Shown piece after piece: positions 20,759 to 31,543 of a stretch of 64,000 nt of DNA. The position numbers and the translations under genes are program-made. The notes under the pieces are model-generated. The model had not been told where the DNA came from. It saw nothing but the letters and a program-made list of their open reading frames with translations, and did no database searches. Positions within the stretch are counted from its first letter, which is position 1. Each line of letters starts with the position of its first letter. Source of the stretch: Candidatus Pantoea soli (GTDB taxonomy: Bacteria; Pseudomonadota; Gammaproteobacteria; Enterobacterales; Enterobacteriaceae); NCBI RefSeq assembly GCF_007833795.1, contig NZ_CP032702.1, positions 1,674,001-1,738,000 of the forward strand, written 5' to 3'.

Positions 20759-21767
20759 ATCGCCTATGACTCATGACAAACCCGAACGGCGTAAGCCGAA
20801 GCTGCCGCCCGGCATGCCGCAGATTGCCGCACTGATTCTGGTGCTGCTGGTGGATAGCCTGGTGGCCAACAACTTTTTCGCCATTCACCTGCAGGATGGC
20901 CGGCTGTTTGGCAGCCCCATCGATATCCTGAACCGCGCCGCGCCGGTGGCGCTGCTGGCCGTCGGCATGACGCTGGTGATCGCCACCGGCGGTATCGATC
21001 TGTCGGTCGGCGCCGTGATGGCGATTGCCGGCGCCACGGCGGCGACGCTGACGGTAGCCGGTCACAGCCTGAGCTTTATTATCCTCGCCACGCTGGCCAC
21101 CGGACTGGCGTGCGGATTATGGAATGGCGTACTGGTTGCGCTGCTGAAGATTCAGCCCTTTGTCGCCACGCTGATTCTGATGGTGGCGGGGCGCGGTATC
21201 GCCCAGCTGATTACCCAGGGGCAGATTGTGACATTCAACAGCGACAGCCTCTCTTGGTTCGGCAGCGGTTCGCTGTGGCTGCTGCCGGTGCCGGTGTGGA
21301 TTACGCTGCTGGTGGCGCTGGCGGTATGGCTGCTGACGCGCAGGACGGCGCTGGGGCTGTTTATCGAAGCCGTCGGCATCAACCTGCGCGCCGCGCGTAA
21401 CGCCGGGGTAACCGGCTGGCTGGTGGTGATGTCGACCTATGCCATCAGCGGCGTGTGTGCCGCGGTCGCCGGATTGATTGTGGCGGCGGATATTCGCGGT
21501 GCCGATGCCAACAACGCCGGGCTCTGGCTGGAGCTGGACGCAATCCTGGCGGTGGTGATTGGCGGTGCCTCCCTGATGGGTGGCCGGTTTAATCTGGTGC
21601 TGTCGCTGATTGGCGCTCTGATTATACAGTCGATGAATACCGGGATTTTGCTGTCCGGCTTTCCGCCGGAGCTGAATCAGGTGGTGAAAGCGATTGTCGT
21701 GATGTGCGTGCTGCTGCTGCAGTCGCCGCGTTTCATCGCCATGCTGAAAGGGAGACGTCTGCAATGA
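20751..21767 (+). CDS. ytfT: sugar ABC transporter permease YtfT
   Basis: CUT2 permease with about ten membrane segments; 338 residues. Family motifs ATGGIDLSVGAVMAIAG and GGASLMGGRFNLVLSLIGAL. ATG at 20751 follows GGAGGAG; its first 8 bases overlap the ytfR stop. It ends 4 bases into yjfF, so translation of the three downstream genes is coupled. Confidence 0.93.
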   Translation: MLESPMTHDKPERRKPKLPPGMPQIAALILVLLVDSLVANNFFAIHLQDGRLFGSPIDILNRAAPVALLAVGMTLVIATGGIDLSVGAVMAIAGATAATLTVAGHSLSFIILATLATGLACGLWNGVLVALLKIQPFVATLILMVAGRGIAQLITQGQIVTFNSDSLSWFGSGSLWLLPVPVWITLLVALAVWLLTRRTALGLFIEAVGINLRAARNAGVTGWLVVMSTYAISGVCAAVAGLIVAADIRGADANNAGLWLELDAILAVVIGGASLMGGRFNLVLSLIGALIIQSMNTGILLSGFPPELNQVVKAIVVMCVLLLQSPRFIAMLKGRRLQ

Positions 21768-22750
21768 TTAAGCGCCATTTGCCATTGATGATTACGCTGC
21801 TGGTGTTCGTCGCCGGTTACCTGTTCTGTCTGAGTCAGTTTCCCGGCTTTGCCTCCACGCGGGTAATTTGTAATATCCTGACCGATAACGCGTTTCTCGG
21901 CATTATCGCGGTTGGCATGACCTTTGTCATTCTGTCCGGCGGTATCGATCTGTCGGTGGGGGCCGTGATCGCCTTTACCGGGGTGTTTCTGGCGCGCATC
22001 ATCGGTGATTACCATGTGGACCCGCTGCTGGCGTTTGCGCTGGCGCTGGCGCTGGGCGCGCTGTTCGGTGCCATGATGGGCTGGCTGATTGATGCGCTGA
22101 AAATTCCGGCGTTTATCATTACCCTCGCCGGCATGTTCTTCCTGCGCGGCTGCAGTTATCTGGTGTCGGAAAATTCCATTCCAATCGATCATCCGCTCTA
22201 TACCACGCTGTCCGGTCTGGCCTGGAAAATGCCGGGTGGCGGGCGTCTGAGCCTGCTGGCGGTGATTATGCTGGTGGTGGTCGCCGGGGGCATTATCCTC
22301 GCGCACCGCACGCGCTTTGGTAATCAGGTGTACGCTATTGGCGGCAACCTGACCTCCGCGCGGCTGATGGGGGTATCCACGCGGGCCACCACCATTAAGA
22401 TTTATATGCTGTCGACCCTGCTGGCGACGCTGGCTGGGATTGTATTTTCAATTTATACCTCCGCCGGTTATGCGCTGGCCGGACTGGGCGTTGAGCTGGA
22501 TGCCATTGCTTCGGTGGTGATTGGCGGAACGCTGCTGTCGGGCGGCGTCGGCACCGTGCTCGGCACGCTGTTTGGCGTATTGATCCAGGGGCTGATTCAG
22601 ACGTGGATTAATTTCGACGGTACGCTGAGTTCATGGTGGACCAAAATCGCCATCGGTATTCTGCTGTTTGCCTTCATTGCGCTGCAGCGTCTGCTGACAG
22701 TGATGTGGGACCGCCAGCAGAACGCGCCGGTTAAGCGTTTAACCTCTTAG
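21764..22750 (+). CDS. yjfF: sugar ABC transporter permease YjfF
   Basis: Second permease of the YtfQRT-YjfF importer, 328 residues. It carries the same motif set (SGGIDLSVGAVIAFTG, GGTLLSGGVGTVLGTLFGVL). Heterodimeric permeases are typical of this transporter, unlike AraH, which is a single permease gene. ATG at 21764 preceded by GGAGA; ATGA-type overlap with ytfT. A strong terminator follows. Confidence 0.93.
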   Translation: MIKRHLPLMITLLVFVAGYLFCLSQFPGFASTRVICNILTDNAFLGIIAVGMTFVILSGGIDLSVGAVIAFTGVFLARIIGDYHVDPLLAFALALALGALFGAMMGWLIDALKIPAFIITLAGMFFLRGCSYLVSENSIPIDHPLYTTLSGLAWKMPGGGRLSLLAVIMLVVVAGGIILAHRTRFGNQVYAIGGNLTSARLMGVSTRATTIKIYMLSTLLATLAGIVFSIYTSAGYALAGLGVELDAIASVVIGGTLLSGGVGTVLGTLFGVLIQGLIQTWINFDGTLSSWWTKIAIGILLFAFIALQRLLTVMWDRQQNAPVKRLTS

Positions 22751-22771
22751 TCGTGATCGCATGTTTGTGTT

Positions 22772-22802
22772 AAAAGGTGCGCAAACTGGCGCACCTTTTT
22801 TT
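22772..22802 (+). terminator. terminator of ytfQRT-yjfF
   Basis: GGTGCGC / GCGCACC stem (22776-22782, 22789-22795) with a run of seven T, 20-some bases after the yjfF stop. Confidence 0.88.
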
Positions 22803-23201
22803 ATGCTCAGATTCGTGGATGTTGGGTGGGGTTTGCCGTTTTAGCGCTCAGAGTCGTGAAAGTTCGGTGGAGTTGCTGTTAATTGGGTGCCTGGCCCCAC
22901 AAAGGCCAGCTCGATCGCAAAGAAACCCCGCATCCATGCCGATCGTCCGCGCCATCCCTGGCGCGGACGCTTTGCTATTCGGGCGGGCCTTGATGGGACA
23001 GTAAAGTTGTTCATCGCTGTCATTAATGCGCTGCGCGGCGTTTAAATCTGACCACTCGCAACATACGGATATGAAGTTAATAAAGGCAGGCAGTGGAGTA
23101 AAGCGTACGCCGCAGGGATGCGGCGGCCGAGGCTACAGGGAGGTATTCACGCCGGCTTTACGTAACGCCTGCCTTTGTTGACTGGACCGCAGTTTTGCCA
23201 T
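22803..23201. other. intergenic region between convergent yjfF and araA
   Basis: About 400 bases with no gene. It holds a perfect 10-bp hairpin, GTCCGCGCCA / TGGCGCGGAC at 22945-22968, and the 95-bp palindromic element described separately. Confidence 0.6.
23082..23176. repeat. 95-bp MITE-like palindromic element
   Basis: Outer arms AAAGGCAGGC (23082-23091) and GCCTGCCTTT (23167-23176) are perfect inverted repeats. Inner arms GTAAAGC (about 23098-23104) and GCTTTAC (about 23155-23161) are also inverted. Between them lies a GC-rich core with its own CGCCGC / GCGGCG pairing. The nested symmetry and intergenic location suggest a small mobile or hairpin repeat. No second copy was found in the window. 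Confidence 0.55.
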
Positions 23202-23228
23202 AAAAAAAGCCGCGATACACTCGCGGCT
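23202..23228 (-). terminator. araBA terminator
   Basis: AGCCGCGA / TCGCGGCT stem (23208-23215, 23221-23228) with a T run on the minus strand, 20 bases after the araA stop. Confidence 0.87.
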
Positions 23229-23247
23229 TACTTCAATTTTCAGGCAA

Positions 23248-24750
23248 TTAACGCATCATGCGGTAGTAGGCGTCATTCCAGCGCAGCGCATCTTTGAAGG
23301 CCGGCAGGCGTGTCTCTTCATCAATCACCAGCACTTCAATGCCGTTCAGTTCGCCGTACAGATAGAGGTCATCGAGATCCAGTGCCTGGCTGAACACGGT
23401 GTGGTGCGCACCACCGGCCAGAATCCAGGCCTCGGAAGCGGTTGCCAGCGACGGCTGTGCCCGCCATAACGCGCGCGCCACCGGCAGTTTCGGCAGTGGC
23501 TGCGGCTGTTCTATCGCGTCGACCACATTAACCAGCAGGCGGAAACGATCGCCCAGGTCAATCACGCTGGCATTGACGGCCCGTCCGGCAGGGGTAGAGA
23601 AAATCAGGCGCGCCGGATCGGCTTTGCCGCCAATGCCGAGGAACTGCACGTCAATCAGCGGCTTTTCCTCTTTGGCAATCGACGGACACACTTCCAGCAT
23701 ATGCGAGCCCAGCACTAAATCGTTACCCGGCGAGAAGTGATAGGTGTAATCCTCCATAAACGACGTGCCGCCGGCGCGGTTACCGGCCTGCACTTTCAGA
23801 ATGTGCAGCAGCGCCGCGGTTTTCCAGTCACCTTCACCGGCAAAACCATAGCCCTGGCCCATCAGGCGCTGCACCGCCAGTCCCGGCAGCTGCGTCATGC
23901 CATGCAGCGTCTGGAAGTTAGTGGTAAACGCTTTGCATCCCTCGTCATCAAGGAAGCGTTTCAGGCCCAGTTCGATGCGGGCCGCATCCAGCACATTCTG
24001 ACGCTTGTCGCCGTTGACCGACGCCGCCTCGCTGAACAGGTACTGGCTTTCATATTCATCAATCAGGGCATTCACGTCGCCGTCGCTGACGCCGTTAATC
24101 ACCTCCACCAGATCGCCCACACCCCAGCCGTTAACCGCGTAGCCAAACTGGATCTGCGCCGCCACTTTATCGCCTTCGGTTACCGCGACTTCGCGCATGT
24201 TGTCGCCAAAGCGCGCCACTTTCAGCTGCTGGCTGGCCTGGCGGGCCAGCGCTGCGTTGATCCAGCGGCTGATGCGCTGCTGGCTGGCACCATCCTGCCA
24301 GTGCCCGGTTACCACGCTGTGTTGCAGACCCATGCGTGCGCCGATAAAGCCAAACTCACGGCCGCCATGCGCAGTCTGGTTCAGGTTCATAAAATCCATG
24401 TCCATGCTGTCCCACGGGATTTCAGCATTGAACTGGGTATGAAACTGCAGCAGCGGTTTATGCAGAATGCTCAGCCCGCCAATCCACATTTTGGCCGGAG
24501 AAAAGGTGTGCAGCCAGGTAATGATACCGGCACAGCGGGTGTCGTGATTCGCTTCACGACACAGGGCCAGCGCTTCATCCGGGGATTTCACCAGCGGCTT
24601 CAGCACCAGCGGCACCGGCAGCGTGCCGGCCTGATTCAGTCCTTCCATCACCTGGCGGGCATGCTGTTCCACCTGGCGCAAGGTTTCCGCCCCGTAGAGG
24701 TGTTGCGTACCAATGACAAACCACACCTGTTGTGTGTTGTGCTGTTCCAT
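23248..24750 (-). CDS. araA: L-arabinose isomerase
   Basis: Converts L-arabinose to L-ribulose in the cytoplasm, the first step of catabolism. 500 residues, as in E. coli. Family features include [20 protein letters not shown], the [16 protein letters not shown] stretch, [24 protein letters not shown] (metal-binding Glu and His residues) and [12 protein letters not shown]. Second gene after araB with 12 bases between; ATG at 24750 follows GGAGTGG. The gene normally next, araD, is absent; a terminator follows instead. Confidence 0.97.
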   Translation of the reverse strand: MEQHNTQQVWFVIGTQHLYGAETLRQVEQHARQVMEGLNQAGTLPVPLVLKPLVKSPDEALALCREANHDTRCAGIITWLHTFSPAKMWIGGLSILHKPLLQFHTQFNAEIPWDSMDMDFMNLNQTAHGGREFGFIGARMGLQHSVVTGHWQDGASQQRISRWINAALARQASQQLKVARFGDNMREVAVTEGDKVAAQIQFGYAVNGWGVGDLVEVINGVSDGDVNALIDEYESQYLFSEAASVNGDKRQNVLDAARIELGLKRFLDDEGCKAFTTNFQTLHGMTQLPGLAVQRLMGQGYGFAGEGDWKTAALLHILKVQAGNRAGGTSFMEDYTYHFSPGNDLVLGSHMLEVCPSIAKEEKPLIDVQFLGIGGKADPARLIFSTPAGRAVNASVIDLGDRFRLLVNVVDAIEQPQPLPKLPVARALWRAQPSLATASEAWILAGGAHHTVFSQALDLDDLYLYGELNGIEVLVIDEETRLPAFKDALRWNDAYYRMMR

Positions 24751-24762
24751 AAAACCACTCCT

Positions 24763-26448
24763 TTACTTAGCGGAAAGGGTGCGCGCGGCGTACTGCGGTT
24801 CAGCGGCCTGGCACCAGTGTTGGTAACGTTGATAAAGTTGTTGATAGCGGGCGACGCGCTGGCTGTCCGGCTGCAGGGTGACAGCAATCGGACTGGCCAT
24901 CACCTGCTGCGCGGCGGGCACATCGGCATAGATCCCGGCCGCAACGGCGGCAAAGATGGCGGCGCCCAGCGCGCAGCATTCATCCGACGCGACGATATCC
25001 AGCGGACGGTTCATCACGTCGCAACACGCCTGCATGATGGCCGGGGATTTGCGTGCGATACCGCCCAGCGTCAGAATGCTTTGCACCGGAATCTGCTGCT
25101 GTTCAAAGCACTCCATAATGGCGCGAGCACCAAAGGCCGTGGCGGCGATGAGTCCGCCAAACAGCGCGGGCGCATCGGTGCCGAGATTAAGATCGGTAAT
25201 AACCCCTTTCAGGCGCTGGTTGGCATCCGGCGTGCGGCGACCATTGAACCAGTCCAGCACCACCGGCAGGTGATCGAGCTGCGGGTTAGCCGCCCAGGCT
25301 TCGGTCAGCTGGCGAATCAAATCCTGCTGTAGCGCAGCCAGCTGTGGCTGCAGTTCCGGATGGCGCTGCGCCGCCTGCTGCAGCGGCCAGCCCAGCAGAC
25401 GACTGAACCAGGCGTAGATATCCCCGAAGGCCGATTGTCCGGCTTCACAGCCGATCGCCCCAGGCACGACGCTGCCATCAACCTGACCACAGATACCTTT
25501 AATGGCGCGATCGCCAACGGTTTCGCTGTCAGCAATCAGAATGTCGCAGGTGGAGGTGCCGATCACTTTCACCAGCGTGTAAGGCTGCGCGCCGGCGCCG
25601 ACTGCGCCCATGTGGCAGTCAAAGGCACCGCCGGAAAGCACCACGTCCGTGGATAAGCCGAGGCGCTGCGCCCATTCGGCGCTCAGCGTGCCAACCGGGA
25701 CATCGGCCGTGAAGGTGTCGGTGAACAGCGGTGAATCCAGCGTTTCCACCAGCAACGGATCGAGCGCGCGGAAGAAACTGGCGGGTGGTAACCCCTGCCA
25801 GTCCGGATGCCACAGCGATTTATGCCCGGCGGCACAGCGTCCACGCCGCAGTTGTGCCGGCGCCGTATTGCCGCAGAGCAGGGCCGGCACCCAGTCGCAC
25901 AGCTCTACCCAGGAAACGGCGGCCTCGCGCACGGCGGCATCTTCACGCGAAACGTGCAGGATCTTGGCCCAGAACCATTCTGACGAATAAACCCCGCCGA
26001 TGTAGCGGGTGTAATCGGTAAACTGGCCGCTGCGGCACAGGCGGTTGATCTCTTCCGCTTCTTCAATGGCGGTGTGGTCCTTCCACAGCACGAACATTGC
26101 GTTGGGATTGGTGGCAAATTCCGGCCGCAGGGCCAGCACATTGCCGGCGCGATCGACTGGCGCAGGCGTGGAACCGGTAGAATCAACACCAATGCCGGCC
26201 ACGGCGGCGCGCTGTTCCGGCGTCAGCGCCTGCACCACGCTGATGATGGCCTGCTCAAGCGCATCAATATAATCCTGCGGATGATGGCGAAAGCGATTGA
26301 CCTGCGCATCGCAGAATTCGCCGCGCGCCCAGCGCGGATAGTTCACGACGGCCTTTTCCAGCTCTTTACCGCTGCGGCAGTCCACGGCCAGTGCACGCAC
26401 TGAGTCACTGCCAAAATCCAGCCCAATTGTTATGGTGCCCGCACCCAT
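24763..26448 (-). CDS. araB: L-ribulokinase
   Basis: FGGY-family kinase phosphorylating L-ribulose to L-ribulose-5-phosphate. 561 residues. The N-terminal ATPase motif [17 protein letters not shown], the central [13 protein letters not shown] and C-terminal [15 protein letters not shown] segments match AraB. ATG at 26448 follows AGGAG. It is divergently transcribed from araFGH across a 366-base control region, so one AraC-bound region likely serves both. Confidence 0.96.
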   Translation of the reverse strand: MGAGTITIGLDFGSDSVRALAVDCRSGKELEKAVVNYPRWARGEFCDAQVNRFRHHPQDYIDALEQAIISVVQALTPEQRAAVAGIGVDSTGSTPAPVDRAGNVLALRPEFATNPNAMFVLWKDHTAIEEAEEINRLCRSGQFTDYTRYIGGVYSSEWFWAKILHVSREDAAVREAAVSWVELCDWVPALLCGNTAPAQLRRGRCAAGHKSLWHPDWQGLPPASFFRALDPLLVETLDSPLFTDTFTADVPVGTLSAEWAQRLGLSTDVVLSGGAFDCHMGAVGAGAQPYTLVKVIGTSTCDILIADSETVGDRAIKGICGQVDGSVVPGAIGCEAGQSAFGDIYAWFSRLLGWPLQQAAQRHPELQPQLAALQQDLIRQLTEAWAANPQLDHLPVVLDWFNGRRTPDANQRLKGVITDLNLGTDAPALFGGLIAATAFGARAIMECFEQQQIPVQSILTLGGIARKSPAIMQACCDVMNRPLDIVASDECCALGAAIFAAVAAGIYADVPAAQQVMASPIAVTLQPDSQRVARYQQLYQRYQHWCQAAEPQYAARTLSAK

Positions 26449-26814
26449 TGGGATTCTCCTGTGTGAGTTAGCTGGCTCTATCCTGGAATGCGGTCGCTGC
26501 GGGGGTTAGTCATCAGCGGCTGAGAATATGCATTTTTCTGTCATCGGCAGGGTTGTGTGATCGACAGCAAAAGTTCATGACCGGTTAATCTGGCTGAATA
26601 TATGGACGATTTAGTCATCGTTTTAGGATGTGATACCGCTCTACATTTTTCTGCGCTTTTCCCGATACAACTAGCCCAGCGTTTGCACAGCCTTTGTACA
26701 ACCTTTGAGCTAACGCGCTGATTTTGCGCTGTACCCGAACGTGAAATCTGATTGGTAGCGTTTACACCAATCGGTTAATAACAGCGAAATAACACCATTG
26801 TGCCGGAGAGCATC
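26449..26814. promoter_or_regulatory. divergent araBA / araFGH control region
   Basis: Intergenic region with a TATGGACGATTTAG element at 26601-26614 resembling the AraC half-site (TATGGA followed by an AT-rich stretch). A TGTGATACCGCTCTACA element at about 26630-26646 and TGTGATCGACAG at about 26554 resemble CRP half-sites. Near the araF start, GATTGG-TAGCGTTTACA-CCAATC (about 26750-26772) is an inverted repeat whose reverse strand reads GTGTAAACGCTACC, reminiscent of a GalR/LacI-family operator. Boundaries and functions are inferred. Confidence 0.5.
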
Positions 26815-27798
26815 ATGCATAAATTCACTAAAGCGCTGGCGGCGGTAGGCCTCGCCGCGGTTATGTCACAATCCGCTATCGCCGAGACCATGAAACTCGG
26901 TTTCCTTGTCAAACAACCGGAGGAGCCCTGGTTCCAGACCGAATGGAAATTCGCTGATAAAGCCGGCAAGGACCTGGGCTTTGAGGTGATCAAAATCGCG
27001 GTGCCTGACGGCGAAAAAACCCTGAACGCCATCGACAGTCTGGCGGCCAGCGGCGCGAAAGGGTTTGTGATCTGTACCCCCGATCCGAAGCTGGGTTCGG
27101 CCATTGTGGCCAAAGCGCGCAGTTACGATCTTAAAGTGATCGCGGTTGATGACCAGTTTGTAACGGCGAAGGGCAAACCGATGGATACCGTGCCGCTGGT
27201 GATGATGGCGGCCACCAAAATCGGTGAGCGTCAGGGTCAGGAACTCTATAAAGAGATGAAAAAACGCGGCTGGGACGTGAAAGACACGGCCGTGATGGCG
27301 ATCACCGCCAATGAGCTGGACACCGCGCGTCGCCGCACCGGTGGCTCCATGGAGGCGCTCAAAGCCGCCGGTTTCCCGGAGAAGCAGATTTATCAGGTTC
27401 CGACCAAATCCAACGATATCCCCGGTGCGTTTGACGCCGGCAACTCGCTGCTGGTGCAGCATCCGGAAGTCAAACACTGGCTGATTGTCGGCATGAATGA
27501 CAACACCGTGCTGGGCGGCGTGCGCGCCACCGAAGGTCAGGGCTTTAAAGCGCCGGACGTGATCGGTATCGGCATCAACGGCGTGGATGCGGTAAGTGAA
27601 CTGTCAAAAGGTGCGCCAACCGGCTTCTACGGTTCGCTGCTGCCGAGCCCGGACGTGCACGGCTATAAGAGCAGCCAGATGCTCTACAACTGGGTCACCA
27701 AAGGTGATGCGCCGCCGAAGTTCACCGAGGTGACTGACGTGGTGCTGATTACCCGCGACAACTTCAAAACTGAGCTGGCGAAGAAAGGGCTGATGTAA
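26815..27798 (+). CDS. araF: L-arabinose periplasmic binding protein
   Basis: Binding protein of the high-affinity arabinose importer AraFGH. 327 residues. Signal peptide KFTKALAAVGLAAVMSQSAIA, mature start ETMKLGFLVKQPEEPWFQTE, and the C-terminal TGFYGSLLPSPDVHGYKSSQ as in E. coli AraF. The ATG at 26815, with GGAGAG 5 bases before, is preferred to a TTG 5 codons upstream. Confidence 0.95.
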   Translation: MHKFTKALAAVGLAAVMSQSAIAETMKLGFLVKQPEEPWFQTEWKFADKAGKDLGFEVIKIAVPDGEKTLNAIDSLAASGAKGFVICTPDPKLGSAIVAKARSYDLKVIAVDDQFVTAKGKPMDTVPLVMMAATKIGERQGQELYKEMKKRGWDVKDTAVMAITANELDTARRRTGGSMEALKAAGFPEKQIYQVPTKSNDIPGAFDAGNSLLVQHPEVKHWLIVGMNDNTVLGGVRATEGQGFKAPDVIGIGINGVDAVSELSKGAPTGFYGSLLPSPDVHGYKSSQMLYNWVTKGDAPPKFTEVTDVVLITRDNFKTELAKKGLM

Positions 27799-27805
27799 TC
27801 CGGTT

Positions 27806-27828
27806 AAGCCGGTGTCAGCCGGCTTTCA
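27806..27828 (+). terminator. intercistronic hairpin araF-araG
   Basis: AAGCCGG / CCGGCTT (27806-27812, 27819-27825) followed by a short T/C stretch. It lies in the 169-base gap and probably limits read-through to araGH and stabilises the araF message. Confidence 0.5.
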
Positions 27829-27967
27829 CCCATAACAGCCTGCGTTATTCGCGCCGCAGCCCGGCGACAGGGCATCCTCCCCGGCACCGACTGCGGTCAG
27901 TGGCCGGGGCACAGGTGCGCAGCCCACGCCGCTGCGGCGCGCAGCAGAGAGACTTAAAGGAGTCGCT

Positions 27968-29488
27968 ATGAACACGGATCACGCATTTCTGTCATTTCAT
28001 GGCATCAGTAAAACCTTTCCGGGCGTGAAAGCGCTGCAGGATATCTCGTTCCAGTGCCGCGCCGGGGAAGTGCATGCACTGATGGGGGAGAACGGCGCCG
28101 GTAAATCGACGCTGCTGAAGATTCTCAGCGGCAGTTATCAGCCCAGCGCCGGTGAAATCCGCATCAAAGGCGAGGCGAAAAGCTTCACGACGACGGTCGA
28201 TGCGCTGGATGCCGGGGTAGCGATCATTTATCAGGAGCTGCACCTGGTGCCGGAAATGAGCGTGGCGGAGAACATCTACCTCGGCCAGCTGCCGCACAAG
28301 CGCGGCCTGGTTAACCGCAAGCTGCTGCGCTATGAAGCGGGCCTGCAGCTGAAAAATCTCGGCATGGAGATCGATCCTGACATGCCGCTGAAGTATCTCT
28401 CACTCGGTCAGTGGCAAATGGTGGAGATCGCCAAAGCGCTGGCGCGCAATGCGCGTATCATTGCCTTTGATGAACCGACCAGCTCGCTCTCTGCACGTGA
28501 GATTGAGCACCTGTTTCGCGTTATCCGCCAGCTGCGCGCCGAAGGCCGCACGGTGCTGTATGTGTCGCACCGGATGGAGGAGATTTTTGCGCTCAGCGAT
28601 GCGATCACCGTGTTCAAAGATGGCCGCTATGTGCGCACGTTTACCGATATGAAAAACACCCATCATGACGATCTGGTCGAGGCGATGGTGGGCCGCAATC
28701 TGGGGGATATCTATGGTTACGCGCCGCGCGAGCTGGGCCCCGTGCGTCTCCAGCTGGACAAGGTGGAAGCGAAAGGCGTGCGTATGCCGATATCGCTGAC
28801 GGTGCGTGCGGGCGAAATTGTCGGGCTGTTTGGTCTGGTCGGCGCCGGGCGCAGTGAACTGATGAAAGGATTATTTGGTGCCACGCGCCTGCGCGGCGGG
28901 ACGGTCACGCTGGATGGCAAACAGCTCAACATCCGCGAGCCCATCGACGCCATTCGCGCGGGCATTATGCTCTGCCCGGAAGATCGCAAAGCTGAAGGCA
29001 TCATCCCGGTGCACTCGGTGCGTGAAAACATCAACATCAGCGCACGTCGTCACAATCTGAGCGCTGGCTGTCTGATTAAGCCCGCCTGGGAGGCGAAAAA
29101 CGCCGATCATCACATCCGTTCGCTGAATATCAAAACGCCAGGCGCGCATCAGCTGATCATGAACCTCTCCGGCGGTAACCAGCAGAAGGCGATCCTCGGA
29201 CGCTGGCTCTCCGAAGAGATGAACGTGATCCTGCTGGATGAGCCAACGCGCGGCATTGACGTCGGCGCCAAGCATGAGATTTACAACCTGATTTATCAAC
29301 TGGCGAACAAAGGCATCGCGGTACTGTTCGCCTCCAGTGATTTGCCTGAGGTGATGGGCCTGGCCGACCGCATCGTCGTGATGCGCGAAGGTGAAATCGC
29401 CGGTGAATTGCCGCACGACGCCGCCACGGAGCAGCTGACGCTGAGCCTGGCAATGCCGAAAACCCCTCAAGCGGCCGCCGTGGCCTGA
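27968..29488 (+). CDS. araG: L-arabinose ABC transporter ATPase
   Basis: Fused double ABC ATPase, 506 residues. First cassette Walker [10 protein letters not shown] and a D-loop region [13 protein letters not shown]. Second cassette has [13 protein letters not shown], signature [12 protein letters not shown] and Walker [24 protein letters not shown] at 27968 follows AAAGGAG. Only 17 bases separate it from araH. Confidence 0.95.
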   Translation: MNTDHAFLSFHGISKTFPGVKALQDISFQCRAGEVHALMGENGAGKSTLLKILSGSYQPSAGEIRIKGEAKSFTTTVDALDAGVAIIYQELHLVPEMSVAENIYLGQLPHKRGLVNRKLLRYEAGLQLKNLGMEIDPDMPLKYLSLGQWQMVEIAKALARNARIIAFDEPTSSLSAREIEHLFRVIRQLRAEGRTVLYVSHRMEEIFALSDAITVFKDGRYVRTFTDMKNTHHDDLVEAMVGRNLGDIYGYAPRELGPVRLQLDKVEAKGVRMPISLTVRAGEIVGLFGLVGAGRSELMKGLFGATRLRGGTVTLDGKQLNIREPIDAIRAGIMLCPEDRKAEGIIPVHSVRENINISARRHNLSAGCLIKPAWEAKNADHHIRSLNIKTPGAHQLIMNLSGGNQQKAILGRWLSEEMNVILLDEPTRGIDVGAKHEIYNLIYQLANKGIAVLFASSDLPEVMGLADRIVVMREGEIAGELPHDAATEQLTLSLAMPKTPQAAAVA

Positions 29489-29505
29489 TGTAAAGGAGAG
29501 AAAGA

Positions 29506-30492
29506 ATGGCTTCATCTACCACGTCCAACACGCCACCGGTGCAGCGCAGCGGGCTGCAGCTGGGGCGAATCTGGGACAACTTTGGCATGCTGGTGGTGTT
29601 TGCGCTGCTGTTTATCGTCTGCGCCATCTTTGTGCCGAACTTTGGCACCTTTATTAACATGAAAGGCCTCGGGCTGGCGATGTCGATGTCCGGCATGGTG
29701 GCCTGCGGCATGCTGTTCTGCCTCGCTTCGGGCGATTTTGACCTGTCGGTGGCTTCGGTGATTGCCTGTGCCGGGGTGGTGACCGCCGTGGTGATCAATA
29801 TGACCGAAAGCCTGTGGATCGGGGTGGCCGCCGGGCTGCTGCTGGGGATGGCCACCGGGTTCATCAACGGCTTTGTCATTGCCCGCCTGAAGATCAACGC
29901 GCTGATCACCACTCTGGCCACCATGCAGATTGTGCGCGGCCTGGCGTATATCTTCTCCGATGGGAAAGCGGTCGGTATTGAAGATGAGCGCTTTTTCACC
30001 CTCGGCTACGCCAACTGGCTGGGCGTACCGGCACCGATCTGGCTGACCATTGCCACCATGATTGTGTTTGGCTTTCTGCTGAACAAAACCACCTTTGGCC
30101 GTAACACGCTGGCCATCGGCGGGAATGAAGAAGCCGCACGGCTGGCGGGTGTACCCGTGGTTCGCACGCGCATTATCATCTTTATTCTGTCGGGACTGGT
30201 CTCCGCGGCGGCGGGCATTATCCTGGCGTCACGCATGACCAGCGGTCAGCCGATGACATCGCTGGGCTATGAGTTGATCGTTATCTCTGCCTGCGTGCTG
30301 GGTGGCGTATCGCTCAAGGGGGGAATTGGCAAAATCTCCTATGTGGTTGCCGGGGTACTGATTCTGGGAACCGTTGAGAATGCGATGAATTTATTGAATA
30401 TCTCGCCATTCTCACAGTATGTGGTGCGCGGTCTGATACTGTTAGCTGCGGTGATTTTCGACCGCTATAAACAGAAACACAAAGCCGCCTGA
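29506..30492 (+). CDS. araH: L-arabinose ABC transporter permease
   Basis: CUT2 permease, 328 residues with about ten membrane segments. It starts with a hydrophilic tail ([20 protein letters not shown]) typical of AraH and has [17 protein letters not shown] and [23 protein letters not shown] at 29506 follows AAAGGAG. Confidence 0.95.
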   Translation: MASSTTSNTPPVQRSGLQLGRIWDNFGMLVVFALLFIVCAIFVPNFGTFINMKGLGLAMSMSGMVACGMLFCLASGDFDLSVASVIACAGVVTAVVINMTESLWIGVAAGLLLGMATGFINGFVIARLKINALITTLATMQIVRGLAYIFSDGKAVGIEDERFFTLGYANWLGVPAPIWLTIATMIVFGFLLNKTTFGRNTLAIGGNEEAARLAGVPVVRTRIIIFILSGLVSAAAGIILASRMTSGQPMTSLGYELIVISACVLGGVSLKGGIGKISYVVAGVLILGTVENAMNLLNISPFSQYVVRGLILLAAVIFDRYKQKHKAA

Positions 30493-30548
30493 GAACAAGG
30501 GCGCAGCCAGCGGTTGCGCCCGGTCATCCTGCGAAAAGTGAGGGCACT

Positions 30549-31466
30549 ATGTATCACCGTGAACCCCCGGCTGAGCAGCAGAACCCTTTGCTGCCCGGCT
30601 ATCCGTTTAATGCGTGGCTGGTGGCGGGGCTGACGCCCATTAATGCGAACGATCCGCTGGATTTCTTTATCGATCGTCCCCACGGCATGAAAGGCTACAT
30701 TCTCAACCTGACGATTAAAGGTCAGGGCCGGGTGTTTGACGGCGAATCGGCGTTTGACTGCCTGCCGGGCGATCTGCTGCTGTTTCAGCCAAAGACACCG
30801 CACTATTACGGCCGCGCGCCGGACAGTCCGTGCTGGCACCATCGCTGGGTCTATTTCCGTCCGCGCGCCTACTGGACCGACTGGCTGCAGTGGCAGGATG
30901 AGAGTCAGGGCGTGGGGCGTTTGCGCCTGCCGGAAGCGCTGCGCGCCGAGTTTGATCGCCTGTTTGCCAGTATTGAACAAACGCATAACTCCGGTCGCCG
31001 CTTCGCCGAAGAGCTGGCGATGAATCTGCTGGAGCGCCTGCTGCTGCGTGCAGTGGAAGAGGATCCGCGCAGCCATCAGCAAATCCGCGATCCGCGCGTT
31101 ATTGAAGCCTGCCAGTATGTGACTAACCATCTGGCCAGCGAAGTCAGAATCGAGGATGTGGCGCGCCATGTCTGCCTCTCACCGTCGCGCCTCGCGCACC
31201 TGTTCCGGGAACAGATGGGCATAAACCTGCTGCGCTGGCGTGAAGACCAGCGGGTCATCCGGGCGAAACTGCTGCTGCAGACCACGCAGGAGCCGATCGC
31301 CTCGGTAGGACGCGAAGTGGGCTATGACGATCAACTCTATTTCTCCCGCGTGTTTCGCAAGCGCGTGGGGGTGAGCCCCAGCGACTTCCGGCGCCGCAGT
31401 CAGGACGCGCACGATGCGCTGGTCGCGCAGGAGAGCTGGCAGCCGGTGCGCAGCGTGATGTCCTGA
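30549..31466 (+). CDS. araC: arabinose operon regulator AraC
   Basis: Arabinose-responsive dual regulator, 305 residues. The N-terminal cupin-type sugar-binding and dimerisation domain shows [20 protein letters not shown] and [19 protein letters not shown]. The C-terminal double helix-turn-helix shows [20 protein letters not shown] and [20 protein letters not shown]. It is co-oriented with and 56 bases after araH, unlike E. coli where araC sits opposite araBAD. Confidence 0.96.
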   Translation: MYHREPPAEQQNPLLPGYPFNAWLVAGLTPINANDPLDFFIDRPHGMKGYILNLTIKGQGRVFDGESAFDCLPGDLLLFQPKTPHYYGRAPDSPCWHHRWVYFRPRAYWTDWLQWQDESQGVGRLRLPEALRAEFDRLFASIEQTHNSGRRFAEELAMNLLERLLLRAVEEDPRSHQQIRDPRVIEACQYVTNHLASEVRIEDVARHVCLSPSRLAHLFREQMGINLLRWREDQRVIRAKLLLQTTQEPIASVGREVGYDDQLYFSRVFRKRVGVSPSDFRRRSQDAHDALVAQESWQPVRSVMS

Positions 31467-31543
31467 TTTTTCAGGTGATTCCACCTTGTTCTTACTGGCT
31501 GATTCGTCTTAAATCAGTCTGGTAACGAACAAGAGGAGTCATA

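Noticed and set aside
23737..25332. Plus-strand frame of 531 codons opposite araA/araB
   Set aside because: Antisense to two well-identified enzymes with no family features of its own.
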